Of a stretch of DNA of 64,000 bases, positions 19,001-26,542 are shown in pieces. The DNA comes from Paenibacillus sp. Soil522 (GTDB lineage Bacteria; Bacillota; Bacilli; Paenibacillales; Paenibacillaceae), in contig NZ_LMRV01000055.1 of NCBI RefSeq assembly GCF_001428245.1, positions 186,001 through 250,000 on the forward strand, given 5' to 3'. The translations under genes and the position numbers were made by a program. Under the pieces are notes generated by a model. That model was not told the origin of the DNA and made no database searches. It saw only the letters and a list, made by a program, of their open reading frames with translations. The first letter of the stretch is position 1. Each line of letters starts with the position of its first letter.

Positions 19001-19097
19001 CTTAACGAGCTCGACCTTGCTCACGCTCATTATTGTACCCGTCGTATATGAGTTCTTAAACCGTAAGAAAAAACCGCGCGCTGCAGAAGAAGGATAA
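16068..19097 (+). CDS. RND efflux transporter, SwrC/AcrB-like
   Basis: Protein of 1009 residues in the RND layout: TM1, a large extracellular loop with the pore-domain start (MKMETLPDITVPIVSVTTVYPG), TM2-6, a second loop and TM8-12. TM4 carries the two acidic residues needed for proton use (GRVIDDSIVVIENVYRR). The nearest known Gram-positive type is SwrC (YerP) of Bacillus, which gives resistance to surfactin-like lipopeptides; that is a family-level statement. Start is TTG 16068 after GAGGAGTG. It probably forms an operon with the kinase and regulator. It lies immediately before the azole-peptide cluster, so a role in exporting or resisting that product is possible but unproven. Confidence 0.9.
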   Translation: MKSIIRFSINNKFALWILTLLVLIAGLYSGMNMKMETLPDITVPIVSVTTVYPGAAPEEIMDKITKPIEQRTRNLNGVNIISSTSYENASSVVIEYSYETDMDKAAAEVKNALSELSLPDGAQDPSVSRISLNAFPVLSLSLSNDSMNLEQLTKEVQANVLPNLQGIEGVASIQISGQNVMEGELAFKKDKLKPFGLTEDMVKGIIQASAVTVPLGIYEFGDTEKAIVVDGNISSENDLKNLMIMPGVKLSDIADITIVGKAESISRTNGKDAIGLSVVKAADSNTVDVVNKVKEEIKQLEGKNEGLSFVTTLDQGKPIEESVNTMLSKAVIGALFAVIIIMIFLRDIRSTIIAVVSIPLSILIALLLLSRMDITLNIMTLGAMTVAIGRVIDDSIVVIENVYRRMALSTEKLRGKDLIFDATREMFVPILASTIVTIAVFLPLGFVSGMIGEIFLPFALTIVFALLASLLVAITVVPMLAHMMFRKGIKPGKAHQDRPGRLAQGYKGVLLWSLNHKLAAFGLAVILLVGSLFLVPVIGVSFLAGDEEKMMVVSYNPAPGETREHVEKLSLEAERQLLDREGIAVVQYSVGGQNPFSPGASKQALFNLSYEDEFADFTAEKEKIVPLLQALGGKGEWKQQDFTGGGLGGSGVSMLVYGPDMKSLQPVVDELVTKLEGNKDLKNIGSSLSETYEQYRLVASQEKLIQNGLTAGQIAMALSPVRERPVLTTIEKDGETFNVYVKVEAKAYSNKADLENVMLTSQMGKEVALKDVVTIEEGESPNTITRRDDRIYAEVTADVTASDVGKVSTELQKMIDGTDLPAGVDIEMGGVTDQINESFTQLGLAMLAAIAVVYLVLVITFGGAVTPFAILFSLPFTIIGALAALLIAGETLSVTAMIGALMLIGIVVTNAIVLVDRVIQKEKEGLSVRESLLEAAGTRLRPILMTAIATVGALIPLAFGFESGGLISKGMAVTVIGGLTSSTLLTLIIVPVVYEFLNRKKKPRAAEEG

Positions 19098-19121
19098 TGA
19101 GGCTTTATTTTAAGGTGTAAC

Positions 19122-19166
19122 AGGGAGGCTGTCTACAAGGTCAACGACCTTGAAGGCAGCCTCCCT
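19122..19166 (+). terminator. Hairpin after the RND exporter
   Basis: AGGGAGGCTG (19122-19131) pairs perfectly with CAGCCTCCCT (19157-19166), and an inner stem CAAGGTC/GACCTTG lies within. There is no T-run after it, so it may terminate weakly or stabilise the 3' end. Confidence 0.6.
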
Positions 19167-19355
19167 CTACGTAAACAATATTTCTATTAAACCTGTATAT
19201 GGGCGAATGCAGCAGGAACACTAGCGGAGCTATCTTCATACGTTATGTCATGAACGATCAACGGCATTAGACCTGTTCGGGCTGCTCAACCTGCAGATCT
19301 CGATTCTTGTCTAAACCGTTGAATAAATCATGAACACATAACGGAGGTTACAGTG

Positions 19356-19637
19356 ATGAATGAGTTTAAAAATGATCTTCAAAATCTGAATATTGACCCA
19401 TACAAAACGAGCGGAATGACGCCAAATGCCGGTCAAGGTCAAGTTGATCCAGACAATTCAAGGCTCTGCATCGGCTTTTGCATTGGCTTTTGTATCGGTT
19501 TTTGTTCCTGCGGAAGCTGTTTCAGGTGCAGCAGTTGTTTCAGGTGCGCAAACTGCTTTAACTGCGCAAACTGCTTCCGCTGCGCTCGCTGCAGCAACTG
19601 CTCTCGTTGCGGCAGCTGTGCCCGCTGCAACGACTAG
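19356..19637 (+). CDS. Heterocycloanthracin/sonorensin-type azole peptide (LAP/TOMM) precursor
   Basis: A 93-residue peptide. Residues 1-37 are a polar leader (MNEFKNDLQNLNIDPYKT…) without cysteine. Residues 38-93 are the core with 18 cysteines and 7 serines: three CIGF units, CS, then fourteen C-x-x triplets rich in Phe, Arg, Asn, Ser and Ala. Peptides of this class have Cys converted to thiazoles by the enzymes encoded next. ATG 19356 is chosen over GTG 19353 because GGAGG (19343-19347) is 8 bases from it. A terminator lies between it and the maturation genes, favouring excess precursor. The final activity, probably antibacterial, is inference. No leader-cleavage site is obvious; the Asp/Asn/Ser/Arg stretch just before C38 is a candidate region. 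Confidence 0.9.
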   Translation: MNEFKNDLQNLNIDPYKTSGMTPNAGQGQVDPDNSRLCIGFCIGFCIGFCSCGSCFRCSSCFRCANCFNCANCFRCARCSNCSRCGSCARCND

Positions 19638-19670
19638 TGCATAATAAATGAGCAAGTAAATGGAAGTTCA

Positions 19671-19711
19671 AGACGCCCCTGTCAGCGATTCGGCTGACAG
19701 GGGCGTCTTTC
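19671..19711 (+). terminator. Strong intercistronic terminator after the azole-peptide precursor
   Basis: A perfect 16-bp stem (19671-19686 with 19693-19708), a 6-base loop and TTTCTAT after it. It lies between the precursor and its modification genes and should cut most transcripts short, giving more precursor than enzyme. Confidence 0.85.
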
Positions 19712-19809
19712 TATATAGAAGCTGGCATGACGGACAAATAGGCATACATACCTTTATAGAGGAAATGTTGCAAGGATTTGTGACAATTTACGATAAGGAG
19801 GAATGAAAT

Positions 19810-21762
19810 TTGGATTCTTCTATGCGTCTTAAAGTGAGAGGGGATACTTTTTTTCTCCCGAGCTCTGACGGAAGCGTCTATTTTCGAAACAATATCGGTT
19901 CGTTCCGAATGGAAGGCAGTACGATCAATCAATGGATTGAAAAATTAATGCCGGTCTTTAACGGAGAGCACTCGATGCATGAATTAACGGATGGCCTGCC
20001 GGATCAATACCAAAAGCACATATATGAAATCGCGGAAGTCCTGTATACGAACGGATTTGTTCGGGATGTAAGCCGGGACCGGCCGCATCAGCTTAAAGAA
20101 GCTGTTCTTAAGAAATATGCTTCTCAAATCGAATTTTTGGACAGCTTTGAAGGCTCGGGTGCATACAAGTTTCAGTTCTTTCGTCAATCAAACGTGCTCG
20201 CCGCCGGTTCCGGTACTTTTTTTGTATCGCTAGTGAAGTCTTTATTAGAGTCTGGGATGCCGCAAATTCGTATGGTGATTACGAATCCTGAAACGACGAA
20301 TCGGCAGCGGATATTGGAGCTGGCGGAGCATGCCCGCCGAACAGACCCGGAGGTCAACGTGGATGAGGTCAGCCTGCCTAAGGAGGGGGGGATCGATTGG
20401 CGTTCGTTGGTGCAGCCGTTCGATGCGGTATTGTTTGTGTCGGGAGAGGATGGCGAGCAGGATCTAAGGGCTCTTCAAAAAATTTGCAGGGAGGAGAAAA
20501 AGGTTCTGCTGCCCGCCATAATGGTGAGGCAAGCAGGGCTTGCCGGGCCGCTTATACAACCGGATTCAGAGGGGGACTGGGAATCCGCATGGCGCCGGGT
20601 CCATCATCAAGCCGTCCATAAAGATTCCCGGCTTCACACTGTCTCCGTTACGGCAGAAGCTATGCTTGCGAATGTAATCGTCTTTGAATGGCTAAAAACG
20701 GCTACGGCAGTTGCTGTATCGGAGCTGAAAAATAAATTGTTCCTGCTTGATTTGGAGACATTGGAAGGGGGCTGGCACGCGTTCCTGCCGCATCCACTTG
20801 CAAGCGGTCGTCCCTGTATCGATCAGATAGACAATTTGGATCTGCTGTTAGAAAGTGAATCGGAACAGAAGCGCTCAACTGGCTTGATTACTTACTTCAG
20901 CCGGTTAACATCAAGTGAAACGGGTATTTTTCATGTATGGGAGGAAGGGGAGCTGCGGCAGCTTCCATTGTCCCAGTGCCGCGTGCAGACGGCAGACCCG
21001 TTGTCGGCAGGACCGTCTGAGATGCTGCCGGAAATCATTTGCAACGGCATCAATCATGAAGAGGTACGAAGGGAAGCAGGGCTTGCCGGCATCGAAGCTT
21101 ATGTGTCGCGAATGTCAGACTTACTTGTAAATGCTGTACATGCGGAAAGCGACGGTGCCGCCCAGCCTCGAACGCTTGAATTTGTGGGAGTCGGAGCGGG
21201 GGAGTCGATCGCGGAAGGCATTTGCCGCGGTTTGCAAAAATGTCTGACAGACGAACATGTAAGGGCAGTAGAAGTTCATGCTCCATCTGTCAATCTAGTG
21301 CAGCTTGATAAAGTAGAGGATGAACGCTGCCGCTATTATTTAAGCGCGTTAACGACGATACAGGGTGCACCGTCGATCGGCTTTGATGAGGATGAAATAG
21401 GCTTCCCTGTCGCTTGGGTCGAATCAAACGGCTGCTGGTATGACGCGGTCGATTTCAATCGTACAAGGGCGCTGCGGAGAACATTGCAGCGAGCGCTGCT
21501 GGCTGCCCAAAACAAAGAAGCCCGCGATACGGCGAATCCGCTTAGTAAGTCTTCCATGAAAGTGAAAGAAGCTACGGCGGGAAACGTAACCATTCCGGCA
21601 TGCGACCCATTGGAACATCGTGAGGTGCTGCAATCCGCTTTGCAGCAATTAAACCGTAACCGGAAGCGCCTGGTGGTCTACGATTTGTCATTTGAAGCGT
21701 TTTTGAAAGAGGGGCTGGCGGGAGCGTTCGGAGTGTCGCTTCGAGAGGAGGTTGAAGAGTGA
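19810..21762 (+). CDS. Ocin-ThiF-like leader-binding partner protein (F protein, HcaF-like)
   Basis: Protein of 650 residues. The first 90 or so resemble a RiPP recognition element, a PqqD-like winged helix. A ThiF/E1-like alpha-beta region follows, with NVLAAGSGTFFVSLVKS, but without a full ATP-binding glycine motif or E1 catalytic Cys that I can see. The family (putative thiazole-containing bacteriocin maturation protein) includes HcaF, which binds the leader peptide and presents it to the cyclodehydratase. The start is TTG 19810 with AAGGAGG 8 bases upstream. The stop overlaps the next start by 4 bases. Identity rests on the neighbourhood and on overall similarity to the family. Confidence 0.85.
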   Translation: MDSSMRLKVRGDTFFLPSSDGSVYFRNNIGSFRMEGSTINQWIEKLMPVFNGEHSMHELTDGLPDQYQKHIYEIAEVLYTNGFVRDVSRDRPHQLKEAVLKKYASQIEFLDSFEGSGAYKFQFFRQSNVLAAGSGTFFVSLVKSLLESGMPQIRMVITNPETTNRQRILELAEHARRTDPEVNVDEVSLPKEGGIDWRSLVQPFDAVLFVSGEDGEQDLRALQKICREEKKVLLPAIMVRQAGLAGPLIQPDSEGDWESAWRRVHHQAVHKDSRLHTVSVTAEAMLANVIVFEWLKTATAVAVSELKNKLFLLDLETLEGGWHAFLPHPLASGRPCIDQIDNLDLLLESESEQKRSTGLITYFSRLTSSETGIFHVWEEGELRQLPLSQCRVQTADPLSAGPSEMLPEIICNGINHEEVRREAGLAGIEAYVSRMSDLLVNAVHAESDGAAQPRTLEFVGVGAGESIAEGICRGLQKCLTDEHVRAVEVHAPSVNLVQLDKVEDERCRYYLSALTTIQGAPSIGFDEDEIGFPVAWVESNGCWYDAVDFNRTRALRRTLQRALLAAQNKEARDTANPLSKSSMKVKEATAGNVTIPACDPLEHREVLQSALQQLNRNRKRLVVYDLSFEAFLKEGLAGAFGVSLREEVEE

Positions 21763-23699
21763 GCGCAATCGTAGCAGTTATAGGGGAAGGGCAGCTCGCA
21801 GATTATGTTTGCGGCGAATTATCCGCAGACTACCAGATTGTCCGCCAGATGGATTTTACATCCGAAGTGCCGGAAACGGCTAAGTTGGCACTTGTACTGC
21901 ATGATGGTTATATGCCATCAGATCATCAATTTGCAGAGGAAGAGTTTCAGCGCTCCGGTATACCTTGGCTGAGAGGGTTTGTTTCATTTGGCGAGGGTGT
22001 GATAGGACCGTTGGTTGTTCCTGGAGCGGCGGGATGCGGAAGTTGCGCCGATCTTCGCCGCTTAATGGCTGGAAACGACCGGAAGGAAATGTGGGAAATA
22101 CAGCAGCACCTCATGCAGGAAGGGATTTCTTCCGACGTGTGGTCTTCGCGCCTAGGTCTTTTGCACATGGCTCAAGTAGTTGCAGCTGAGGTTCGGAGAG
22201 TGCTTACGGGTTCCCCTGCCCGAACAGAAAACCGGATCATGCTCATCCATCTGCAAACGTTGAACAGCACCGCTCATTTCTTTTTGCCGGATCCGCTCTG
22301 TCCGTCATGCGGACGAACACCTGAGGATTCTGCATCGGCTGCCAGGATTTCGCTGCAGCCTAGTCCGAAAATCAGTGAAAACAGCTATCGGTGCCGCTCG
22401 GCGGCTGAACTGAAAGCATTAGTGGCTAATGATTATTTGGACGCTCGGATGGGCTTTTTAAACGGAAAAATGATCGATCTCATGTCGCCATTTGCAGATT
22501 CGAGCATAAATTTGCCTTTGTTCTCGGGGGATGAAGGCTGCGCAGGCCGTACTCATTCCTATGCGGACAGCGAGATGACGGCCATTTTAGAAGGTTTGGA
22601 GCGATATTGCGGCATGTCGCCGCGCGGGAAGAGGACGGCCGTTCATGACAGTTACCTTAATTTAAAAGAGCTAGCGCTCAATCCCGTTTTGGTAGGCGTA
22701 CACGGAAAGGATCAGTATGAGAGACCCGGCTTTCCATTCCGGCCGTTTGATCCAAGCAGGCAAATCGATTGGGTGTGGGGCTACTCGTTTTTGCAGGAGA
22801 GACCGATTCTCGTACCCGAGCTGCTCGCCTACTACAGCTCGGGATGCGGCCATGGATTTGTCTACGAAACCTCCAACGGTTGTGCGTTAGGCGGCAGCCT
22901 TGAGGAAGCCATTTTTTACGGCATATTGGAAGTAGTAGAACGCGATTCGTTCCTTATGGCCTGGTATGCGGAGCTGCCGCTTGCACCCCTGGATCCTTAC
23001 TCCGCCGGGGATCTCGAGCTGAATTTAATGGTCGAACGTTTGCGCGAGGTGGTCTCTTATGACGTGCACTTATTCAACTCGACGATGGAACATGGCATTC
23101 CAAGCGTTTGGGCGCTCGCCAAAAACAGGACGGATAAGGGAGTAAACCTGATTTGCGCGGCTGGAGCGCATCCGGATCCGGTCCGTGCGGCAAAAGGCGC
23201 GATCCATGAGATCGCGGGCTTGCTGCTCTCGTTGAACGAGAAGCTGGAGGAGAACCGGGAGCAGTATGAACAAATGATGTATGATCCGTTTCTCGTCCGG
23301 CAAATGGACGATCATTCGATGCTGTACAGCTTAAAGCAAGCGGAGGAACGATTTGACTTTTTGCTCCAAAATGGCCGATCGTACCGGACTTTCGCAGAGG
23401 AATTTAAACCAAAGGCCGAGCATGCGGATTTGACTGATGATTTAAAGGCCTTTCTTCAAACGTTCCGCGAGTTAAATCTGGATGTGATCGTTGTGGATCA
23501 GACGACGCCGGAAACGCTGCGCAATGGACTTCATTGTGTGAAGGTATTGATTCCGGGCATGCTGCCGATGACGTTCGGTCAACATCTTATCCGCTTAAGC
23601 GGTTTGGAGAGGGTCCTTAGAATCCCTGCGGAGCTTGGGTATACAGATAAGCCTCTCACGCCTGAACAGCTAAATCAGCATCCGCATCCGTTTCCGTAA
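21759..23699 (+). CDS. Fused C-D azoline cyclodehydratase (YcaO domain, HcaD/SagD-like)
   Basis: Protein of 646 residues. The N-terminal C-domain has a ThiF-like beginning (IVAVIGEGQLADYV) and four cysteines in CGSC (93-96) and CPSC (181-184), a likely structural zinc site. The C-terminal YcaO domain has the ATP-binding acidic and arginine residues in SEMTAILEGLERY and SLEEAIFYGILEVVERD. It ends in PHPFP, the PxPxP terminus of azoline-forming YcaO proteins. It uses ATP to cyclise Cys (and possibly Ser) of the precursor to azolines. The start is GTG (21759), overlapping the F-protein stop, so the two are coupled. Gene order F-D-B is as in heterocycloanthracin loci. Confidence 0.92.
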   Translation: MSAIVAVIGEGQLADYVCGELSADYQIVRQMDFTSEVPETAKLALVLHDGYMPSDHQFAEEEFQRSGIPWLRGFVSFGEGVIGPLVVPGAAGCGSCADLRRLMAGNDRKEMWEIQQHLMQEGISSDVWSSRLGLLHMAQVVAAEVRRVLTGSPARTENRIMLIHLQTLNSTAHFFLPDPLCPSCGRTPEDSASAARISLQPSPKISENSYRCRSAAELKALVANDYLDARMGFLNGKMIDLMSPFADSSINLPLFSGDEGCAGRTHSYADSEMTAILEGLERYCGMSPRGKRTAVHDSYLNLKELALNPVLVGVHGKDQYERPGFPFRPFDPSRQIDWVWGYSFLQERPILVPELLAYYSSGCGHGFVYETSNGCALGGSLEEAIFYGILEVVERDSFLMAWYAELPLAPLDPYSAGDLELNLMVERLREVVSYDVHLFNSTMEHGIPSVWALAKNRTDKGVNLICAAGAHPDPVRAAKGAIHEIAGLLLSLNEKLEENREQYEQMMYDPFLVRQMDDHSMLYSLKQAEERFDFLLQNGRSYRTFAEEFKPKAEHADLTDDLKAFLQTFRELNLDVIVVDQTTPETLRNGLHCVKVLIPGMLPMTFGQHLIRLSGLERVLRIPAELGYTDKPLTPEQLNQHPHPFP

Positions 23700-23758
23700 G
23701 TCCCGTCTGAAGTTTCAAAGCGGTTTTGCCCTAAGCAAAGCCTTTAGGAGGAGAAGGG

Positions 23759-25336
23759 ATGAGTCTGAAGGCATTTTTGCACCAATTGCAATACGACCCG
23801 GACAAGGCCAAACCTCAAAATTGGGAGACCGACTGGGAAGACGCCCCGCTCCCGTATAAGCTTTACCGGCATTTGCCGGTTTTTCCCCTCTCCGCGGACA
23901 TTCCGCTTACATTGAAGGTAGAGCGGGATTATGCAAAGCCAACGCTTCGGGAGCTCGGCCATTTTCTGTGGTATACATTCGGACTTACGCAGCTCAGCCA
24001 AGCTGTATACGGACCGGAAGCGGGTGGCGATTGGGGCGGCTCGATGCAGCTTTGCAGGCGCTACGTTCCTTCAGGCGGCGGTTTGTATCCAAGCGAGCTT
24101 TATCTTTATTTGAAGCTAGAGGATTTGCCTCAAGGCATTTATCATTATGATGTGGCGCATCATCGGTTGATACTGCTTCGCGAAGGTGATTTTGACTGCT
24201 ACTTGGGAAAGGCGCTAGGCAATCGCTGCGACATTCCCGCTTGCTTCGGCGTCGCATTCGTGTCAACCATGTTTTGGAAAAATTACTATAAGTACAATAA
24301 TTTCTCTTATCGCCTCCAGGGGCTGGATGCCGGACTTCTGATCGGACAGCTGCTGGAGGTGGCAAAAAGGTTCGGTTTTGCGACGGGGGTGTATTTTCAA
24401 TTTCTTGACCGTGCCGTTAACCATCTGCTTGGGTTATCCGAGCAGGAAGAGAGCGCTTATGCGGCCGTTCCGCTTTCTGCTGAGCCGGATATCGAATGGT
24501 TTCATGAGAACAAGGACGAAGATCTCATGTCTGCGGCTGATTTATGCGGAGAACTAGCAGCGGTTGAGCATGAGCACTACAGGCGTTCGAAGAAAGTAGC
24601 GGATTATCCGATGCTCTTAAAGCTGAACGCTGCATCCATGACGGACTCCTCACAATTTTTCCGGCAAATCGGAAGGGAAATAGATGCCTCCGTTGAGAGC
24701 TCAGCGTATATGCTGCCGCGCGTGAATAGGCTGTCTTATGATCTGGCGGCGGTTTTCCGGGAGCGTTATTCACCGGAAAATGAATACGTTTTGCAGCCGG
24801 TTAGCAAATCCACCCTCGCTGCTCTACTACAAGAGGTTTTGGCATCCTTTAAGTACCGCAATGATTTGGATGGTAAGCTGCAGAGACCGCAAACCCGCGT
24901 TTCCCTTTATGGCTGCTTCTATGGCGTTGACGGGATTGGCAATGGAGCTTATCGCTATGACGGCTCGGAGCATGCCTTGCGGCTGGTTCGTTCCGGAGAT
25001 CACCGGTCCTGGCTGCAGCAGGGGATGTCGCTGGATAACGTAAATTTGTATCAAGTACCGCTATGCTTTCATGTGGCAGGGGATATGGAACATTACCAAG
25101 CGAAGCTAGGCTATCGAGGCTATCGTATCCAACAAATGGAGGCGGGTATGCTCGTTCAACGTCTGCTGCTTGCAGCTGCCGCTTCCAAAATGGGGGGACG
25201 CCCGCTGCTCGGTTTTGATGCAAACGCGAGTGATGATCTTTACGGGATGGCTCCTTTCGGACATTCAAGCCTTATCCAAATTCCGGTCGGTCATTGCCGT
25301 GGTCGTTCGCGGCTTGAGGGGAGTTTGGCACACTAG
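23759..25336 (+). CDS. SagB-type FMN-dependent azoline dehydrogenase (two nitroreductase domains)
   Basis: Protein of 525 residues. The N-terminal nitroreductase-like domain shows RRYVPSGGGLYPSELYLYLK and IYHYDVAHHRL. A second, more diverged copy (about residues 285-525) contains VSLYGCFYGVDGIGNGAYRY and LVQRLLLAAAASKMGGRPLL. SagB proteins oxidise azolines to aromatic azoles, using FMN; each step removes 2 Da. AGGAGG lies 8 bases before ATG 23759. It is the last gene of the F-D-B operon, 59 bases after the cyclodehydratase, and a large inverted repeat follows. No transporter, protease or immunity gene follows in the same direction. Confidence 0.9.
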   Translation: MSLKAFLHQLQYDPDKAKPQNWETDWEDAPLPYKLYRHLPVFPLSADIPLTLKVERDYAKPTLRELGHFLWYTFGLTQLSQAVYGPEAGGDWGGSMQLCRRYVPSGGGLYPSELYLYLKLEDLPQGIYHYDVAHHRLILLREGDFDCYLGKALGNRCDIPACFGVAFVSTMFWKNYYKYNNFSYRLQGLDAGLLIGQLLEVAKRFGFATGVYFQFLDRAVNHLLGLSEQEESAYAAVPLSAEPDIEWFHENKDEDLMSAADLCGELAAVEHEHYRRSKKVADYPMLLKLNAASMTDSSQFFRQIGREIDASVESSAYMLPRVNRLSYDLAAVFRERYSPENEYVLQPVSKSTLAALLQEVLASFKYRNDLDGKLQRPQTRVSLYGCFYGVDGIGNGAYRYDGSEHALRLVRSGDHRSWLQQGMSLDNVNLYQVPLCFHVAGDMEHYQAKLGYRGYRIQQMEAGMLVQRLLLAAAASKMGGRPLLGFDANASDDLYGMAPFGHSSLIQIPVGHCRGRSRLEGSLAH

Positions 25337-25341
25337 CTGTT

Positions 25342-25395
25342 AAACCAAAAAGGACAGATGGAATGTTGATGACATTCCGCTGTCCTCTTTGGTTT
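25342..25395. terminator. Inverted repeat ending the azole-peptide operon
   Basis: AAACCAAAaAGGACAg…GAATG pairs with CATTC…cTGTCCTcTTTGGTTT around a short loop, spanning 25342-25395. It lies between convergent genes and could serve both. There is no long T-run directly after it on the plus strand. Confidence 0.65.
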
Positions 25396-25425
25396 ATGCG
25401 TTTTGTTAAGCGGAGGGCCGCAAGT

Positions 25426-26016
25426 TTACCTGGGTTGCCCTGTTTCAGCCGGGTAGCATACGACAGGATAACATACATGGTGAGGGTGGGCCGATGGATG
25501 GTGCCATTCATGATGATCATCGAGTGAGGTGTTCTCCATACCATCGTGTCCATCCTGCGGATCATGATGCCCGTAGTGCACGTGGTGATCCCATGTTTCA
25601 TGCATCGCAGGATGGTAATCATGCATGTGATGGTAGTCATGCATGTGATGGAAATCATGCATGTGATGGAAATCATGCATGTGATGGTAGTCATGCATGT
25701 GATGCAAGTCATGCATGTGATGGTAGTCATGCATGTGATGGTAGTCATGCATGTGATGCAAGTCATGCATGTGATGGAAATCATGCATATGATGCAAATC
25801 ATGCATATGATGCAAGTCATGCATGTGATGGAAATCGAGCATATGATGGAAATCATGCATGTGGCTCAGATCTACGCAGCAATGACAATGGGTTTTCGGA
25901 GTCTTCTCAGTCTCGGCTTGTGTTTGCATTTCCGGTTGATTAGGGCTTACTTGCATTTGCTGGTAATAATCCGGCATGGCAGCCGATTGTTGTATATAAG
26001 GCTGATTTGATATCAT
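25426..26016 (-). CDS. His/Met-rich hexapeptide-repeat protein, possible metal-binding or spore-coat protein
   Basis: Protein of 196 residues. Residues 1-42 are Gln/Pro/Met-rich. A HCHCC cluster (43-47) follows, then fourteen tandem six-residue units (49-132) of the form D-[FLY]-H-H-M-H, the first two degenerate. The C-terminal part is His-rich and ends with two CYP motifs (HVCYPVVCYPAE). There is no signal peptide or membrane segment. Dense His, Met and Cys point to metal binding, perhaps Cu, Ni or Zn. Low-complexity His-rich proteins are also common in spore coats, and a SigK/SigE-like -10 lies upstream. AAGGAGG is 6 bases before ATG 26016; an upstream in-frame ATG at 26037 runs through that site and is rejected. 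I do not recognise a named family. Confidence 0.8.
   Translation of the reverse strand: MISNQPYIQQSAAMPDYYQQMQVSPNQPEMQTQAETEKTPKTHCHCCVDLSHMHDFHHMLDFHHMHDLHHMHDLHHMHDFHHMHDLHHMHDYHHMHDYHHMHDLHHMHDYHHMHDFHHMHDFHHMHDYHHMHDYHPAMHETWDHHVHYGHHDPQDGHDGMENTSLDDHHEWHHPSAHPHHVCYPVVCYPAETGQPR
25621..25872 (-). repeat. Fourteen tandem 18-bp repeats inside the His/Met gene
   Basis: Direct 18-bp units, each encoding one D-[FLY]-H-H-M-H hexapeptide. On the plus strand the unit reads CATGCATGTGATGnnA with small changes. The near identity of units implies expansion by slippage or unequal exchange, and copy number probably varies between strains. Confidence 0.9.
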
Positions 26017-26041
26017 GATTTGCCTCCTTTTTTTCATACTT

Positions 26042-26050
26042 TACAATATG
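26042..26050 (-). promoter_or_regulatory. Possible sporulation-sigma (SigK/SigE) -10 element
   Basis: On the minus strand CATATTGTA fits the CATAnnnTA consensus, about 17-20 bases before the ribosome binding site of the His/Met gene. No good -35 match (AC or ATA at the right distance) is visible, so this is weak. Confidence 0.3.
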
Positions 26051-26203
26051 CCTTAATCGAAAAAAGGGCACTTATCCCTATAAAATGGGCTTAAGCAGTG
26101 GAAACGGCTCCTTCTATCGCTATTAATCCAATTAGGCTGCATAGGACGAAACGAAGAAGGCGACGCTAGTACTATCACAATGAATCAGACAGGTGGTGGT
26201 AAA

Positions 26204-26542
26204 ATGCTTCGTCATATCGTAATGAAGGCTGTGTTTGTCTTGCTGAGCCTAGCGCACTCTGAGGTGATGACAGCGGATGAGGCGGCCCTGCATGCGGAAC
26301 CGGCTTATGCAAAGTGGGGTAAGCTTGCCATAGAGGAAACGTCGAAAATGTATCGTAACGCTTCCATTATCGATTATAAATATGAAGGCAGAACAAAGCT
26401 GTCAGAGGAGCAAGCGCAGGAGAACTTCGTGCTTTGGCTGCGAAAGGACTCGCGGGAATTTGGTGTTAGGGTCAGTATTACGATCCAGATAAGCTCGGAT
26501 CAGCTGCTGCATCTCCAGATAAAGGAGCTTAATCCGAATTAA
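26204..26542 (+). CDS. DUF3889-like small secreted protein
   Basis: 112 residues from ATG 26204; a longer frame starts at 26180. The N-terminus MLRHIVMKAVFVLLSLAHSE looks like a signal peptide. The mature part has AYAKWGKLAIEETSKMYRNA followed by YKYEGRTKLSEEQAQENFVLWLR, the pattern of the short YqzG/YhdC (DUF3889) family of Bacillales. That family has no established function. Upstream of 26180 there is no ribosome binding site, while GGTGGTGG precedes 26204. It lies alone between the His/Met gene and ybjQ. Confidence 0.7.
   Translation: MLRHIVMKAVFVLLSLAHSEVMTADEAALHAEPAYAKWGKLAIEETSKMYRNASIIDYKYEGRTKLSEEQAQENFVLWLRKDSREFGVRVSITIQISSDQLLHLQIKELNPN

Noticed and set aside
19426..19644. Ala/Val/Ser-rich frame overlapping the precursor in another frame
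   Set aside because: It has no ribosome binding site and is a by-product of the TGC-rich repeats of the precursor; the Cys frame has a strong site and matching enzymes.
25621..25872. CRISPR array
   Set aside because: Units are contiguous 18-bp direct repeats without unique spacers, lie in a gene, and no cas genes are near.
25494..26010. Plus-strand open frames through the 18-bp repeats (CDGSHA-type and HVM-type repeats)
   Set aside because: A unit length divisible by three keeps several frames open. Only the minus frame has AAGGAGG at the right distance and non-repetitive ends of normal composition.
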